DNA of 64,000 bases, taken from the NCBI GenBank assembly GCA_963702035.1, contig OY969700.1, positions 2,046,001-2,110,000 on the forward strand, read 5' to 3'. The stretch is from VRUE01 sp963702035 (lineage in GTDB: Bacteria > Actinomycetota > Thermoleophilia > Solirubrobacterales > 70-9). The notes beneath the pieces are model-generated. The model did no database searches and was not told where the DNA came from. It worked only from the letters and a program-made list of their open reading frames with translations. Made by a program: the position numbers and the translations under genes. Positions 33,177-41,475 of the stretch are shown piece by piece (position 1 is the stretch's first letter; each line of letters opens with the position of its first letter).

Positions 33177-34697
33177 GTGACAAGAATGGAACAGTTCGAG
33201 CAGATCAGGCGCGATCACACGCGGGAGGGATTGTCGATCCGGGAGCTGGCAAAACGCCACGGGGTTCATCGCCGTGCTGTCCGTCAGGCGCTCGACTCGG
33301 CGGTGCCGCCGCCCAAGCGAGCGCCGAGACACCGCCCGGCACCCAAACTGGACCCGTTCAAGGCGGCGATCGACGAATGGCTGGCCGCCGACCAGGAGGC
33401 ACCGCGCAAGCAGCGCCATACCGCCCGCCGCGTCTGGCAGCGGCTGGTAGCCGAGCACGGCGCCGACGTCTCCGAGCGCCAGGTCGACCGCTACGTGGCC
33501 GCCAAGCGACGCGAAATCGGCGAGGTCGAGGCCTGCGTGCCGCTGGTCTCCGAGGCCGGCGTGGAAGCCGAGGTCGACTGGGGGGAGGCACAGGTGATCG
33601 TGCGCGGCGAGCCGCTCGACGTCCACCTGTTCCTGATGCGGGCCTGCCACTCGGGCGCCGCCTTCGTGGTGGCGTTTGAGTCCGAGACCCAGCAGGCCTT
33701 CCTCGAGGGCCATGTCGCCGCCTTGGAGTTCTTCGGCGGCGTCTTCGGTCTGATCCGCTATGACAACCTGAAGGCCGCCGTGGCCCAGGTGCTGAAGGGC
33801 CGCCGGCGGGTGGAGTCCGACCGCTTCGTCGCCCTGCGCTCCCACTACGGCTTCGATTCCTCCTTCTGCCTGACCGGGGTGCGAGGAGCTCACGAAAAGG
33901 GCGGGGTGGAGAGCGAGGTCGGGCGCTTTCGCCGTCGCCACCTGGTGCCGGTGCCCAAAGTCGAATCGCTGGGTGAGCTGAACGAGCGCTTGGCCGAGGC
34001 CTGTTGGGCCGACCTCGATCGCACCATCGTCGGCCGCCGTGAGCCGGTCGGAGTGATGCTGGAGCGCGAGCGCCGGTTGTTGAACGACCTCCCCGCCGAG
34101 TCCCACTGCGTCGCCGAGGAGGCGAGCCCGCGCGTTGACTCCAAAGCGCTGATCACGGTCCGCCAGAACCGCTACTCGGTCCCGGCCCGCCTGGTCGGGA
34201 TGCGGGTCCGCGCCCAGGTCGGGGCGCGGGAGATCGCGGTCTGGCACGACGGCAAGGTCATCGCCACCCACGAGCGGCTGGCCGGGCGCCACGGCACCTC
34301 CGCCCAGCTCGATCACTACCTCGACCTGCTGAGCAGGAAGCCCGGTGCCCTGGCCCGCTCCCTAGCCCTGCGACAGCAGCGCGACCGCGGCGACTGGCCA
34401 CCATGCTTCGATCAGCTCTGGAGTGAGATCGAAGCCAAGGCGGGCCGCAGCGAGGCCGCCCGGCAGATGGTCGAGGTGCTGTTGTTGAACCGTGAGGTCG
34501 GGGCCCGCCGGGTCGAGCTGGCTGTCCGCAGCGCCCTCGCCGCCGGCGCCCACGATGGGCGGGCGGTGGCGCTCTTGGCGCGCCGGGTCAAGCGTCCCAG
34601 CACCCCGGCCTTGGCGCTGGAGGAGCGCCTGGTGGGGATCGGCTCGCCGCCGCCATCGGATCTCTCGGGTTATGACCGCCTGCGGGAGGCGGTCTGA
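33177..34697 (+). CDS. istA: IS21-family transposase IstA
   Basis: The 506-aa product begins with an HTH segment (HTREGLSIRELAKRHGVHRR). The DDE catalytic core follows: Asp in AEVDWGEAQVIV, Asp in GLIRYDNLKAAV, and Glu in EKGGVESEVGRF. All three catalytic residues are present and the frame is intact, so it is probably active. GTG 33177 and ATG 33186 are alternative starts near GGGAGGGA. The stop overlaps the istB start (TGATG). Confidence 0.93.
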   Translation: MTRMEQFEQIRRDHTREGLSIRELAKRHGVHRRAVRQALDSAVPPPKRAPRHRPAPKLDPFKAAIDEWLAADQEAPRKQRHTARRVWQRLVAEHGADVSERQVDRYVAAKRREIGEVEACVPLVSEAGVEAEVDWGEAQVIVRGEPLDVHLFLMRACHSGAAFVVAFESETQQAFLEGHVAALEFFGGVFGLIRYDNLKAAVAQVLKGRRRVESDRFVALRSHYGFDSSFCLTGVRGAHEKGGVESEVGRFRRRHLVPVPKVESLGELNERLAEACWADLDRTIVGRREPVGVMLERERRLLNDLPAESHCVAEEASPRVDSKALITVRQNRYSVPARLVGMRVRAQVGAREIAVWHDGKVIATHERLAGRHGTSAQLDHYLDLLSRKPGALARSLALRQQRDRGDWPPCFDQLWSEIEAKAGRSEAARQMVEVLLLNREVGARRVELAVRSALAAGAHDGRAVALLARRVKRPSTPALALEERLVGIGSPPPSDLSGYDRLREAV

Positions 34698-35488
34698 TGG
34701 CCGCAAAGACCGCAAACGCCAAGAGCGCGGCGCTGGAGGCGCTGATCGAGGCCCACGCCGGCGAGCTGAAGCTGCCGACGGTCAAGGCCCGCTTCCGGGC
34801 GATGGCCGCCGAGGCGACACGTGACCAGCAGACCCCGGTCGCCTACCTCGCCGCCCTGCTTGAGGCAGAGCAGCAGGAGCGCTCAGAGCGGCGCGAACGG
34901 CGCCGCTTGGTCGAAGCCCGCTTCCCGGTGATGAAGCGCCTGGAGGAATTCCGCTTCGCCGACAACCCCAAAATCCCCCAGGCGACCATCGCCGCTCTGG
35001 CCGAGTGCTCCTGGATCGACGATCGCGAGTCGGTGATCTTCGTCGGCGAGTCGGGGACCGGGAAGACGATGTTGGCGACCGCGCTGGCGGTCTGCGCCTG
35101 CCAGCAGGGGCGGCGGGTCCGCTTCACGACGCTGGCCGGGCTCGCCAACGAGCTGCAGGAAGCGGAGTCGCGGCGGGAGCTGGGCAGAGTGGTGAAGCGC
35201 TATGCCCGCACCGAGCTCGTGGTCTTGGACGAGCTTGGCTATCTCGCCTTGCCCGAGGGGGCGGCGGAGCTGATCTTCCAGGTGATCTCCGAGCGCAATG
35301 AGCGCGGCTCGCTGATGGTGACGACCAACCTGCCCTTCGGCGAGTGGACGAAAGTGTTCGCCGACGCCCGCCTGGCCAAGGCGGTCGTCGACCGCCTCAC
35401 CCACAAGGCCCACATCATCGAGACCGGCGAGGAGTCCTGGCGCTTTCGCCACGGGCTGGAGAAACGCGCCGCCGGAAAGGGAAGCTGA
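34697..35488 (+). CDS. istB: IS21-family transposition helper ATPase IstB
   Basis: The 263-aa AAA+ protein has Walker A GESGTGKTMLATALAVCA, Walker B ELVVLDELGYLAL, and the conserved segment VTTNLPFGEWTKVFADARLA of IstB/DnaC-like ATPases. It loads IstA on target DNA and controls target choice. Start ATG 34697 overlaps istA by one base. It ends 164 bp before the right end of the element. Confidence 0.93.
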   Translation: MAAKTANAKSAALEALIEAHAGELKLPTVKARFRAMAAEATRDQQTPVAYLAALLEAEQQERSERRERRRLVEARFPVMKRLEEFRFADNPKIPQATIAALAECSWIDDRESVIFVGESGTGKTMLATALAVCACQQGRRVRFTTLAGLANELQEAESRRELGRVVKRYARTELVVLDELGYLALPEGAAELIFQVISERNERGSLMVTTNLPFGEWTKVFADARLAKAVVDRLTHKAHIIETGEESWRFRHGLEKRAAGKGS

Positions 35489-35652
35489 GGAGGGAGAAAG
35501 CCGCCGCCGTCACCGCTGCGCTCGCCCTTCGGGCTCGGCTCCGCGGCGACGGTCCCACGGCGCATCAGGCACAATCAGACCAACCGATAACTGGCAGGGG
35601 GTGGGGCCAGTTCAGGTGTCAACCCTGGGGCCACTGCAAGTGGCGACACTCA

Positions 35653-35830
35653 CCACGGAGTCGTCCTGGTTGGCGCGCCCGCAGTAAGCAGAGCCGCGAG
35701 GCGCTTGCGCCGCGGCAGCCTCGCTCGCGCCCAAGGGAGAGGACACCGGGCCCGCGAGGCCGAATGCCGACGCCACGATCGCCAGACTCATCGCGACCCC
35801 GACGCCTTGGGCGCGAACTCTCGATGACAT
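35653..35830 (-). pseudogene. N-terminal half of the IS21-interrupted small secreted gene
   Basis: Start ATG 35830 (GAGG before it) gives a signal peptide (MSSRVRAQGVGVAMSLAIVA, then SAFGLAGPVSSPLGASEAAA) and the mature start YCGRANQDDSV. The frame then runs into the IS21-family element, which adds foreign codons. The C-terminal half is at 32860-33061. The uninterrupted protein would have 124 aa. Confidence 0.75.
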
Positions 35831-35852
35831 CCCCATCCTCGACAACCTCGAC

Positions 35853-36287
35853 TCAGCCGGAGAACTCGAGCGTGTCGAACTTGCGATTTCGGTACCTGAC
35901 CACATAGACGTGCGAATCACAGGCGTGGCATTCCATGCCAGGGGGATGCAGGTCGAAGTACCAGGTCAGCCGATCGACCCCCCGAGCGCAGGTCTTGAAG
36001 CCGCCGCCCGGCAATCCGGGGCTCGTCCACCCGAAGTCTCCCCGCCTTGGATGATGGGCAGCTCGAACCGTGAACGCGTCGCCAAGTTCGGCCGTCGCGT
36101 AGTGAAGAGCAGCCCTCTTACTCACCTTCATGAGTTCAGCCGGGCGGGGGCAGTAGGGGCTTGCGCCAGCGCCGCGAGCCGCATCGGTCCAACTCAGGAG
36201 CATCGCCATCACGAGGAGCGCCAACACGACCGTCACCGCACGGCGCCTCGAGACCGGCTCGCAAGCGAGGGCGGGATAGCGCGACAT
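35853..36287 (-). CDS. Small secreted protein, unknown function
   Basis: The 144-aa product starts at ATG 36287. It has a signal helix (RRAVTVVLALLVMAMLLSWT, then DAARGA) and a mature part with Cys in SPYCPRPAEL, FKTCARGVDR and MECHACDSH. The segment VSKRAALHYATAELGDAFTV, the repeated W (DFGWTSP, RLTWYF) and the C-terminal VYVVRYRNRKFDTLEF suggest one compact beta-rich domain with disulfides. No family is recognised. Its stop lies 23 bp upstream of the start of the interrupted gene, so the two were probably co-transcribed. Confidence 0.65.
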   Translation of the reverse strand: MSRYPALACEPVSRRRAVTVVLALLVMAMLLSWTDAARGAGASPYCPRPAELMKVSKRAALHYATAELGDAFTVRAAHHPRRGDFGWTSPGLPGGGFKTCARGVDRLTWYFDLHPPGMECHACDSHVYVVRYRNRKFDTLEFSG

Positions 36288-36582
36288 CGGCGCAGACTCT
36301 AGTGCGACCGAGATCGCGATGGTTCTCCGCCTGCGCCCGCCTGCCCCCGCCTGCCCCGACGCTGACCATCCTCGCGCTGCCCACCCTTTGGCTCTGAAGG
36401 TCGCGCTGCCCTCGATCGAGGTCGAACCCAAGGACCACGTTCCCGCGCATACGAACAAATCGGCAAGCCCCCCTCGGTGCTGGCGCACCGAGCCCACGCG
36501 GCTCAAAGCCTCGGCAGGCGGGCCGACCATCCCAGCTATCGAGGCGCTCCCCAACTCGGGCTGCGGCACGGTCGGATCCCAG

Positions 36583-37764
36583 CTATCGCGACAGCGCTGC
36601 CTCGATTTCATTTCCGTAGCGAACGAGCAGCGCCGTGTCCGCCGAAGGATCTTGGCCGAACTTCGCAGAGCGGTGGTCGTAGGTGATGCCGACGAGCACC
36701 AGGAATCGAGCATCCACGAAAGAGACACCGATCATCGTGTATTTGGCCCCGACAGCCTGCGGTGGAATGACGACCCCCAGTTCGCCCACCGAGACCTGAT
36801 GAGATCCGGGCTGGGCGGCCAGTTCGCGCAGGTACTTTTCACCCGAGCTGCTGCGCTTGCTGAAGGAAATAGAGGAGTCCAGCTGAAGCGACCCTTCTTC
36901 GCCGACGTAATCACACCCGAGATTCAGCGGATTGGGAGCAACGCGGACGCCCAGCGAATGTTCGACCACCGTTGTCGGGACGAGATCACATGGTTCTTCG
37001 GCAAGCAGTGATTCAGCTTCCGCGTCGGTGAGATGCTTGGTCGGTTCCGCCCCACCAGAGGCCCGGTCGGGTGCTTCGGGGATCGACTTGCCGTCGAAAT
37101 TAATCGCAAGCAGCCAATCCACCGACATCTGCTGCTTGGTCTGATCATCGAGAAACGCCCCGCCCTGATGCGGGGTGCTGTCCCCGTTGGCCGTGACGCC
37201 GGCCGTCCAATGCAGATTTTCGGCGAGCAGGCTGTGGGAACCGGGGCCACCGCAAGCCTCGATCGCGCCTCCGACTTGCGCTTCGAGTTCTTCCATTCCT
37301 TCCAGGTCCCCGAGATGGCCGCTCGGCGGGCACTCCCTCGCCGACCCTGCTGAGGTTGGGGAGACCGTCACAGCGGCCTGCACCACGTTGTTGGATTCGG
37401 GGTCGACGGCGCTTGAAGGGGAGTGCAGGAAGCCCTGGCAGATGAACGTCTGGTCCTCCGCGTTGCCCGCGAGGGAACCATCCTCGGGGGTCGGCGACCA
37501 GCTCCATGGATGCCCCGCCGCGGCCGCTGCGGCAGTCGCGATTTCGCCAAACAGCGCACAGGCATCGGCGGTGCTCTTTCGACCGCCGCCCGCGGCGGAA
37601 GCCGAGGGAGACGCTGGCGGCGACGTTGACCCAGCCGCACCCTGGGACTGACCTCCACACCCCGCGAGGGCCAAGGCGACGCCCACGACCAGGAGCGCAA
37701 GCGGGCCCAAGCGAAAAAGGCGCCTGCATTTCAGCGGCACCGGCTGGAGGTCGATCATGGTCAT
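36583..37764 (-). CDS. Lipoprotein with a DUF3558-like two-part exported region
   Basis: Start ATG 37764 follows GAGGAGG at 9 bases. The 393-aa product has the lipobox LALAGC (LLVVGVALALAGCGGQ) and then a Ser/Ala/Pro linker. Two similar halves may be present: DACALFGEIATAAAAAAGHP with Cys in FICQGF and RECPPSGH, and SLLAEEPCDLVPTTVVEHSL with Cys in NLGCDYVGEEG. The second half resembles actinobacterial lipoproteins of the CxLL....v...lG pattern (DUF3558-like); this is a resemblance by eye. The gene lies 14 bp after the upstream WxxWG-family gene on the same strand. Confidence 0.65.
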   Translation of the reverse strand: MTMIDLQPVPLKCRRLFRLGPLALLVVGVALALAGCGGQSQGAAGSTSPPASPSASAAGGGRKSTADACALFGEIATAAAAAAGHPWSWSPTPEDGSLAGNAEDQTFICQGFLHSPSSAVDPESNNVVQAAVTVSPTSAGSARECPPSGHLGDLEGMEELEAQVGGAIEACGGPGSHSLLAENLHWTAGVTANGDSTPHQGGAFLDDQTKQQMSVDWLLAINFDGKSIPEAPDRASGGAEPTKHLTDAEAESLLAEEPCDLVPTTVVEHSLGVRVAPNPLNLGCDYVGEEGSLQLDSSISFSKRSSSGEKYLRELAAQPGSHQVSVGELGVVIPPQAVGAKYTMIGVSFVDARFLVLVGITYDHRSAKFGQDPSADTALLVRYGNEIEAALSR

Positions 37765-37778
37765 CAGGCCGAACCTCC

Positions 37779-38255
37779 TCAATAGGGGTAGTGGCCGGCG
37801 CAGATGTGCATGGCGAGCTTGGGGTCGAAGTAGGTCGCCTCGGGGTAGTGCCCGTGGCGGTGATACTCGGGGAAGTACCACTCGGCCTTGCGGTAGGCCC
37901 GCTGGCCGCCGCAATAGCCGAGGTCCCAAGCGACGACCCGGGCACGGGCGGTGTGGCCGTCCGAGGTTCCGCCACCCGGCGGTATGTACCAGCCCTTGCC
38001 GCGTCCGATCGCTTTCGGCTTGCCCCAGCGGCTCCAATGGATGTGGGAGACGAGGCCGCTCGGGTCCCCGCCGAGGAAGATCGTCGGCGGTCGCGCTTCT
38101 CCGAAGCCTTCTGCACGAGGTTCGCTTGGCAGGCCAAAGGTCGGCACGTCGCTCGCCGCGGCAACTCCTCCGCCAAGCAGGGCGGCGACCGCGACTACTG
38201 CCAGCACGGCAGATGCCCGCCACGCCCGGCGTCGGAGCGAAGGGCTCGCCGCCAC
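37779..38255 (-). CDS. Small secreted protein of the GGDPSG / WxxWG family
   Basis: Start GTG 38255 gives 158 aa. There is a signal helix (RASAVLAVVAVAALLGGGVA). The mature protein has the family core LGGDPSGLVSHIHWSRWG, then AIGRGKGWYIPPGGG, then ARVVAWDLGYCGGQRAYRKA and EWYFPEY. Two Cys (GYCGGQ, HICAGH) may pair. The motif I.W..WG..xAxGxG followed by a C and an aromatic strand recurs in at least five other genes of the window. The start has no strong ribosome site, so the first residues are uncertain. Confidence 0.7.
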   Translation of the reverse strand: MAASPSLRRRAWRASAVLAVVAVAALLGGGVAAASDVPTFGLPSEPRAEGFGEARPPTIFLGGDPSGLVSHIHWSRWGKPKAIGRGKGWYIPPGGGTSDGHTARARVVAWDLGYCGGQRAYRKAEWYFPEYHRHGHYPEATYFDPKLAMHICAGHYPY

Positions 38256-38295
38256 CCCGAGGCCGGGAGGCGCCGCACCCTGAACCAGCCTGAGC

Positions 38296-39369
38296 TCAGG
38301 CCCGGGCAACGGCCTCGCCTTTCTCCTCGCCCGCCAGGGTCGGCGGCAAGGACCACGGGACTCCCCCCTCCGCCGCCCACAGAGTGAGGGCCTCTCGTTC
38401 CTGCTTGGAGGAGAAGAGGCTGTCCGAGGCGACCGGCCGCTCGCTGTCGCTTGCCTCGCCGACGGCGAGTCCCAGTGGCGATTCCCGGACGGCCTGAGCG
38501 TAGGCCTCGCCGATTTCGCGAAGTGCAGGCTGAGGCTGCTTGTAGGGGAGGCGCACGATGCCCTTGTCACCCGAGGGGTAGCGGAAGTCGGCTTGGACGA
38601 ACATGGTGTCGTCGCGTCTCAGCAGCAGTGGCTTTTTCTTGTCGGGGCGGTTTCCGACGCCCAGCCCGCTGAGCCACTCGTGGCGAACGTGGAATGCCCA
38701 GTGCAGATTGGGGCGCGTCACCCAGCGCTTGACTTGTCGGTAGGTGGCGACCCCTTCGAACACGAGCTCCGGAAGGAAGATCGACGGGTAATCCTCCTTG
38801 GTCGCTTTCGGAGGCTCGAGGCGGCCGTGGTAGATCAGCCTGCGGTCGGTGAGGACGCCGCGCCACTTGCGGAGCAGCGCCCGCGGGCCATGTTCGGTAT
38901 TCAGCAGCCGATTGCCCTCGGCGCTCCAAGCGCTGATCTCGGGCTCATAGGACTTCCAGCCCATCACGAACCTCTCCCCCGGCTCAAGAGCCGGCGCGCC
39001 GGAGCTCTCCATGTTCGGGAACAGGTAGCCGCGCACAGGGTTCTCGCTGGCGGCCTCGTCGGCGTCGATCGTCGCGCCGAAGCCGCCGCCGCGCAGAGGC
39101 GAGATGCGCCGATCTCCATCGAGGCGGGCCATGCACGGGCGGGGTTGCTTTTCCGCCTCGATTGCTTCAAAGAGGGCGGCGAGCTGCTGTGGGGGAATCC
39201 AATCCGCTTCTGCGAGAGCGCGGATCTGCTCCTCGCGCGGCTGGCCCCGATCGGTCACGGCGCAGTCGGCAACCGCCTGGCCGTCCACGTACATGACAAA
39301 GAGCCCGCCGAGTCGGGGCTCCTGCTTCCAAACCTGGTCTGATCTCGCCGCGCTCTCCACGAAGTTCAC
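38296..39369 (-). CDS. Cytoplasmic protein of unknown function with a PH-like segment
   Basis: The 357-aa product has no signal or membrane segment. The N-terminal part (RLGGLFVMYVDGQAVADCAV) is followed by ALEPGERFVMGWKSYEPEIS, then WRGVLTDRRLIYHGRLEPPK and VFEGVATYRQVKRW. A TDRRLIY-type strand after a GE..v segment is typical of bacterial PH-like domains. The C-terminus has a predicted helix (PALREIGEAYAQAVRESP). It is the first gene of a four-gene minus-strand run reaching to 35853, otherwise made of exported proteins. Confidence 0.55.
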   Translation of the reverse strand: MNFVESAARSDQVWKQEPRLGGLFVMYVDGQAVADCAVTDRGQPREEQIRALAEADWIPPQQLAALFEAIEAEKQPRPCMARLDGDRRISPLRGGGFGATIDADEAASENPVRGYLFPNMESSGAPALEPGERFVMGWKSYEPEISAWSAEGNRLLNTEHGPRALLRKWRGVLTDRRLIYHGRLEPPKATKEDYPSIFLPELVFEGVATYRQVKRWVTRPNLHWAFHVRHEWLSGLGVGNRPDKKKPLLLRRDDTMFVQADFRYPSGDKGIVRLPYKQPQPALREIGEAYAQAVRESPLGLAVGEASDSERPVASDSLFSSKQEREALTLWAAEGGVPWSLPPTLAGEEKGEAVARA

Positions 39370-39526
39370 CCCAGCCGAGGTGATCGGACTCTACTTGGAA
39401 TCAGCCGGCCGGAGGGAGTCAGCTCGTATCGACTGAGCGCACAACCTCCGACATGATCGTGCGGATGCCACCTTCGCTAACCATCGGGTGAAACGGGGTA
39501 TCGTCTCGAAGCCTCCTCGTAGCCCC

Positions 39527-39805
39527 ATGCAAAAGCTCATGCCGATAGCGCGCCGAAGCAGCGCTGCTTTTCTCGCGGCCTCGATTGCCGTTGCGGCATC
39601 GTTGACCCTATTGTGGCTGCCAATAGTGTCCTCGGCCGATAGCCACGGCTCGATTTCCCACTGCAGCAACGCCTATACCCCTCCGGACATGTTCCTGGCA
39701 GAAATCACCGCGAACCGCGTCTCATGCAGAGCCGCCCGGCGATTCATCTTCGCCCTGAACAGACACCGACCCAACCTCAAGCGTCACAGGACGCATTACC
39801 GGGGA
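39527..39805 (+). pseudogene. N-terminal part of a small secreted SC-ARR-family gene cut by an IS1595-family element
   Basis: The frame has a signal peptide (SSAAFLAASIAVAASLTLLW) and the family core CSNAYTPPDMF, then ITANRVSCRAARRFIFALNR. The insertion sequence enters after HTHYRG. The missing end lies at 40909-40998. After removal of the element and one 8-bp duplication the frame continues as YDCRPEQEGVAARIRCTRGL, RTIRW and a stop, giving 122 aa with the full family pattern. The start ATG 39527 has no clear ribosome site. Confidence 0.75.
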
Positions 39806-40900
39806 AGTGGGGTATCCATTTAACCGGAGCTAATCCGCTGCTCGCCACGGCCGACCGGCGGGTGGCCGCTCCAGGCTCGGAGGGCGACTGCGGCTGCTCG
39901 GCGGCCGGCGCGGCACAGCGCTCGGCCGCGGGTTGGCGATCAGCTCGCCGTAGCGCACCGGCCTGTGTGCGACGGCGAGCTCGAGCACGCGGTAGAAGAC
40001 GAGCCCGCGGCTGCGCGAGCGGCGCCGGTTGAAGCGGAACGCGAACTCGTTCAAGTAGGCGGGCAGGTGCGCCTCCTCGACCGAGCCTTGGTGGGTGCCG
40101 AGCAGCCAGCGCTTGGCGAGCGAGGCGATCTTGTGCACTCCGGGCAGCAGCTCGTGGGCCCGCTCTCGCTGAGCGCCGGGCAGGCGCTCATGGACGTAGA
40201 GCCCCTCGGTCGCCGGGCGGTAGGGCTGCCAGCCGTCGGTGATGACCGTCGCGCCGGGCTCGACGTTGTCGGTGAGGAACGCGCGAAGCGAGGCGGCCGA
40301 GGCGTCGCGCAGCGGCGCCAGGCGACAGCGGCCGAAGCCCTTGGGCTCGGTGCGTTCGACCGCGACGCCGACCAGCATCTTCTTCTCGCCCCGTGCCCTC
40401 CCGGCGAGCCCCGCCTCCTCGCCGCCGAAGGTGGTCTCGTTGACCTCGACCGCGCCATCGAGGCGCTCGCGGCCCGGGCGGATAAGCGCCGAGCGGATCC
40501 GGTGCAGCATCGCCCACGCCGTCTGGTAGGAACCGATCTCCAGCTGGCGCTTCAGCGACAGCGCCGAGATCCCGTCCTTTTCGGAGGCGAACAGCCAGCA
40601 GGCGGCGAACCAGACGGTGAGCGGGGTGCGGGTGCGGTCGAAGATCGTGCCCGCCGTGACCGAGGTCCGGGCCGAGCAGGACGCGCACTCAAATCGGCCG
40701 TCGGCGAGCCTCCAGCCACCGGCGTGCCCGCAGCGCGGGCAAAGGAAGCCGTCTGCCCAGCGCAGCCACTCCAGGTAGTCGAGGCAGTCGGCGTCGGTCC
40801 GGAACCAGGCCTGGAACTCGCCCAGGGAGCGCGGGTAGTGCTTTCCGGCTTGAGGACTGGCGATCCACCCATCCTACTCCGGTTAAATGGATACCCCACT
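39806..40900. mobile_element. IS1595-family insertion sequence (1095 bp) with degenerate transposase
   Basis: Perfect 24-bp terminal inverted repeats begin AGTGGGGTATCCATTTAACC at 39806-39829 and end at 40900 (40877-40900, inverted). An 8-bp target duplication ACCGGGGA lies at 39798-39805 and 40901-40908, the length expected for IS1595. The element interrupts a small secreted-protein gene. Confidence 0.9.
39830..40864 (-). pseudogene. IS1595-family transposase, probably inactive
   Basis: The frame is open for 345 codons. It has the family's N-terminal zinc ribbon (FLCPRCGHAGGWRL with FECASCSARTS), then TIFDRTRTPLTVWFAACWLF, ISALSLKRQLEIGSYQTAWA and the ISXO2-like core. Two defects are visible. 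The codon where translation should begin (before ASPQAGKHYPRSLGEFQAWF) is ATC, and no ATG, GTG or TTG occurs in frame until 40510, inside the protein. The first catalytic position, normally VEVDET, reads VEVNETTFGG, so the Asp is replaced by Asn. A copy with these changes should not move by itself; the perfect ends show it was mobile recently or was moved in trans. Confidence 0.8.
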
Positions 40901-40908
40901 ACCGGGGA

Positions 40909-40998
40909 TATGACTGTCGCCCTGAACAGGAAGGTGTGGCGGCGCGCATTCGCTGCACGCGCGGGTTGCGAACGATCCGTTGGCTGGAGGGCACTTGA
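40909..40998 (+). pseudogene. C-terminal part of the IS1595-interrupted small secreted gene
   Basis: The 30 codons read YDCRPEQEGVAARIRCTRGL, then RTIRWLEGT and TGA. They continue the frame broken at 39805. The two Cys complete the W/Y-x-C...C-x-x-G pattern of the family. The stop overlaps the TTG start of the next gene (TTGA), so the two genes were translationally coupled. Confidence 0.7.
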
Positions 40999-41450
40999 GG
41001 CTATTTGTCTCCACCGTACTCGCAGTTTTCCTGTTGGCGGCGCCCGGAAGCGCCGCTGCGAAGAGCAGCGCCAGGTGGCTCTCCGGCAGCAACCAGGCGG
41101 GGTACACCCATGTCTCCGCGCCGTCGCCAGACGTCGCCACGCGGCCCCGGAGCCGATACTTCGCCCATTGCATTCCTCCGCACTACGGCGAGCCGGGCCG
41201 AGTCGCCGCCTCCGCGCCACCAAGGTGGACCTGTGGACGGCTACGGATCCTCTGGCATCACGCGGGAGACCCTGCCTTCACCTTCCGGCTGTTCGGGCAC
41301 AGATGGCAATGCCTGACGATTGCGCGGCCCAATCACGGACGACATACCACGCTCGGTTGCTTCCATGTCCACTGGAAGTTCGATCCCGAATATAAGCGGC
41401 CGCCCGGGAAGCCGGTCGTCCGTTTCTTTCTGCCGTACTCCGCTGGTTGA
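40995..41450 (+). CDS. Small secreted protein, possible distant SC-ARR-family member
   Basis: Start TTG 40995 has GGAGGGCAC before it and overlaps the stop of the interrupted gene. The 151-aa product has a signal helix (LRLFVSTVLAVFLLAAPGSA). The mature part has four Cys: YFAHCIPPHYG, WTCGRLRILWHHA, HRWQCLTIARP and TTLGCFHVHW. The order C-G-R-L-R..., W-x-C, C resembles the family core but lacks SC..ARR itself. The C-terminus ends PVVRFFLPYSAG. The function is unknown. The IS1595 insertion just upstream may now block its expression. Confidence 0.55.
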   Translation: MRLFVSTVLAVFLLAAPGSAAAKSSARWLSGSNQAGYTHVSAPSPDVATRPRSRYFAHCIPPHYGEPGRVAASAPPRWTCGRLRILWHHAGDPAFTFRLFGHRWQCLTIARPNHGRHTTLGCFHVHWKFDPEYKRPPGKPVVRFFLPYSAG

Positions 41451-41475
41451 CGGGCGCCGTCGGGAGCCCAGGTCT

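Larger units (their letters stand above)
33062..35652 (+). mobile_element. IS21-family insertion sequence, complete (2591 bp)
   Basis: The element has istA and istB genes in the classical overlapping order. Its imperfect terminal repeats start TGGGTGTAGACA (left) and TGAGTGTCGCCA (right, inverted), both followed after about 10 bases by TGGCCCC and again by a GAACTGGCCCCACC repeat further in; these are the multiple terminal repeats of IS21 elements. It is flanked by a 5-bp target duplication CCACG (33057-33061 and 35653-35657). Removing the element and one duplication restores a continuous gene on the minus strand. Confidence 0.9.
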
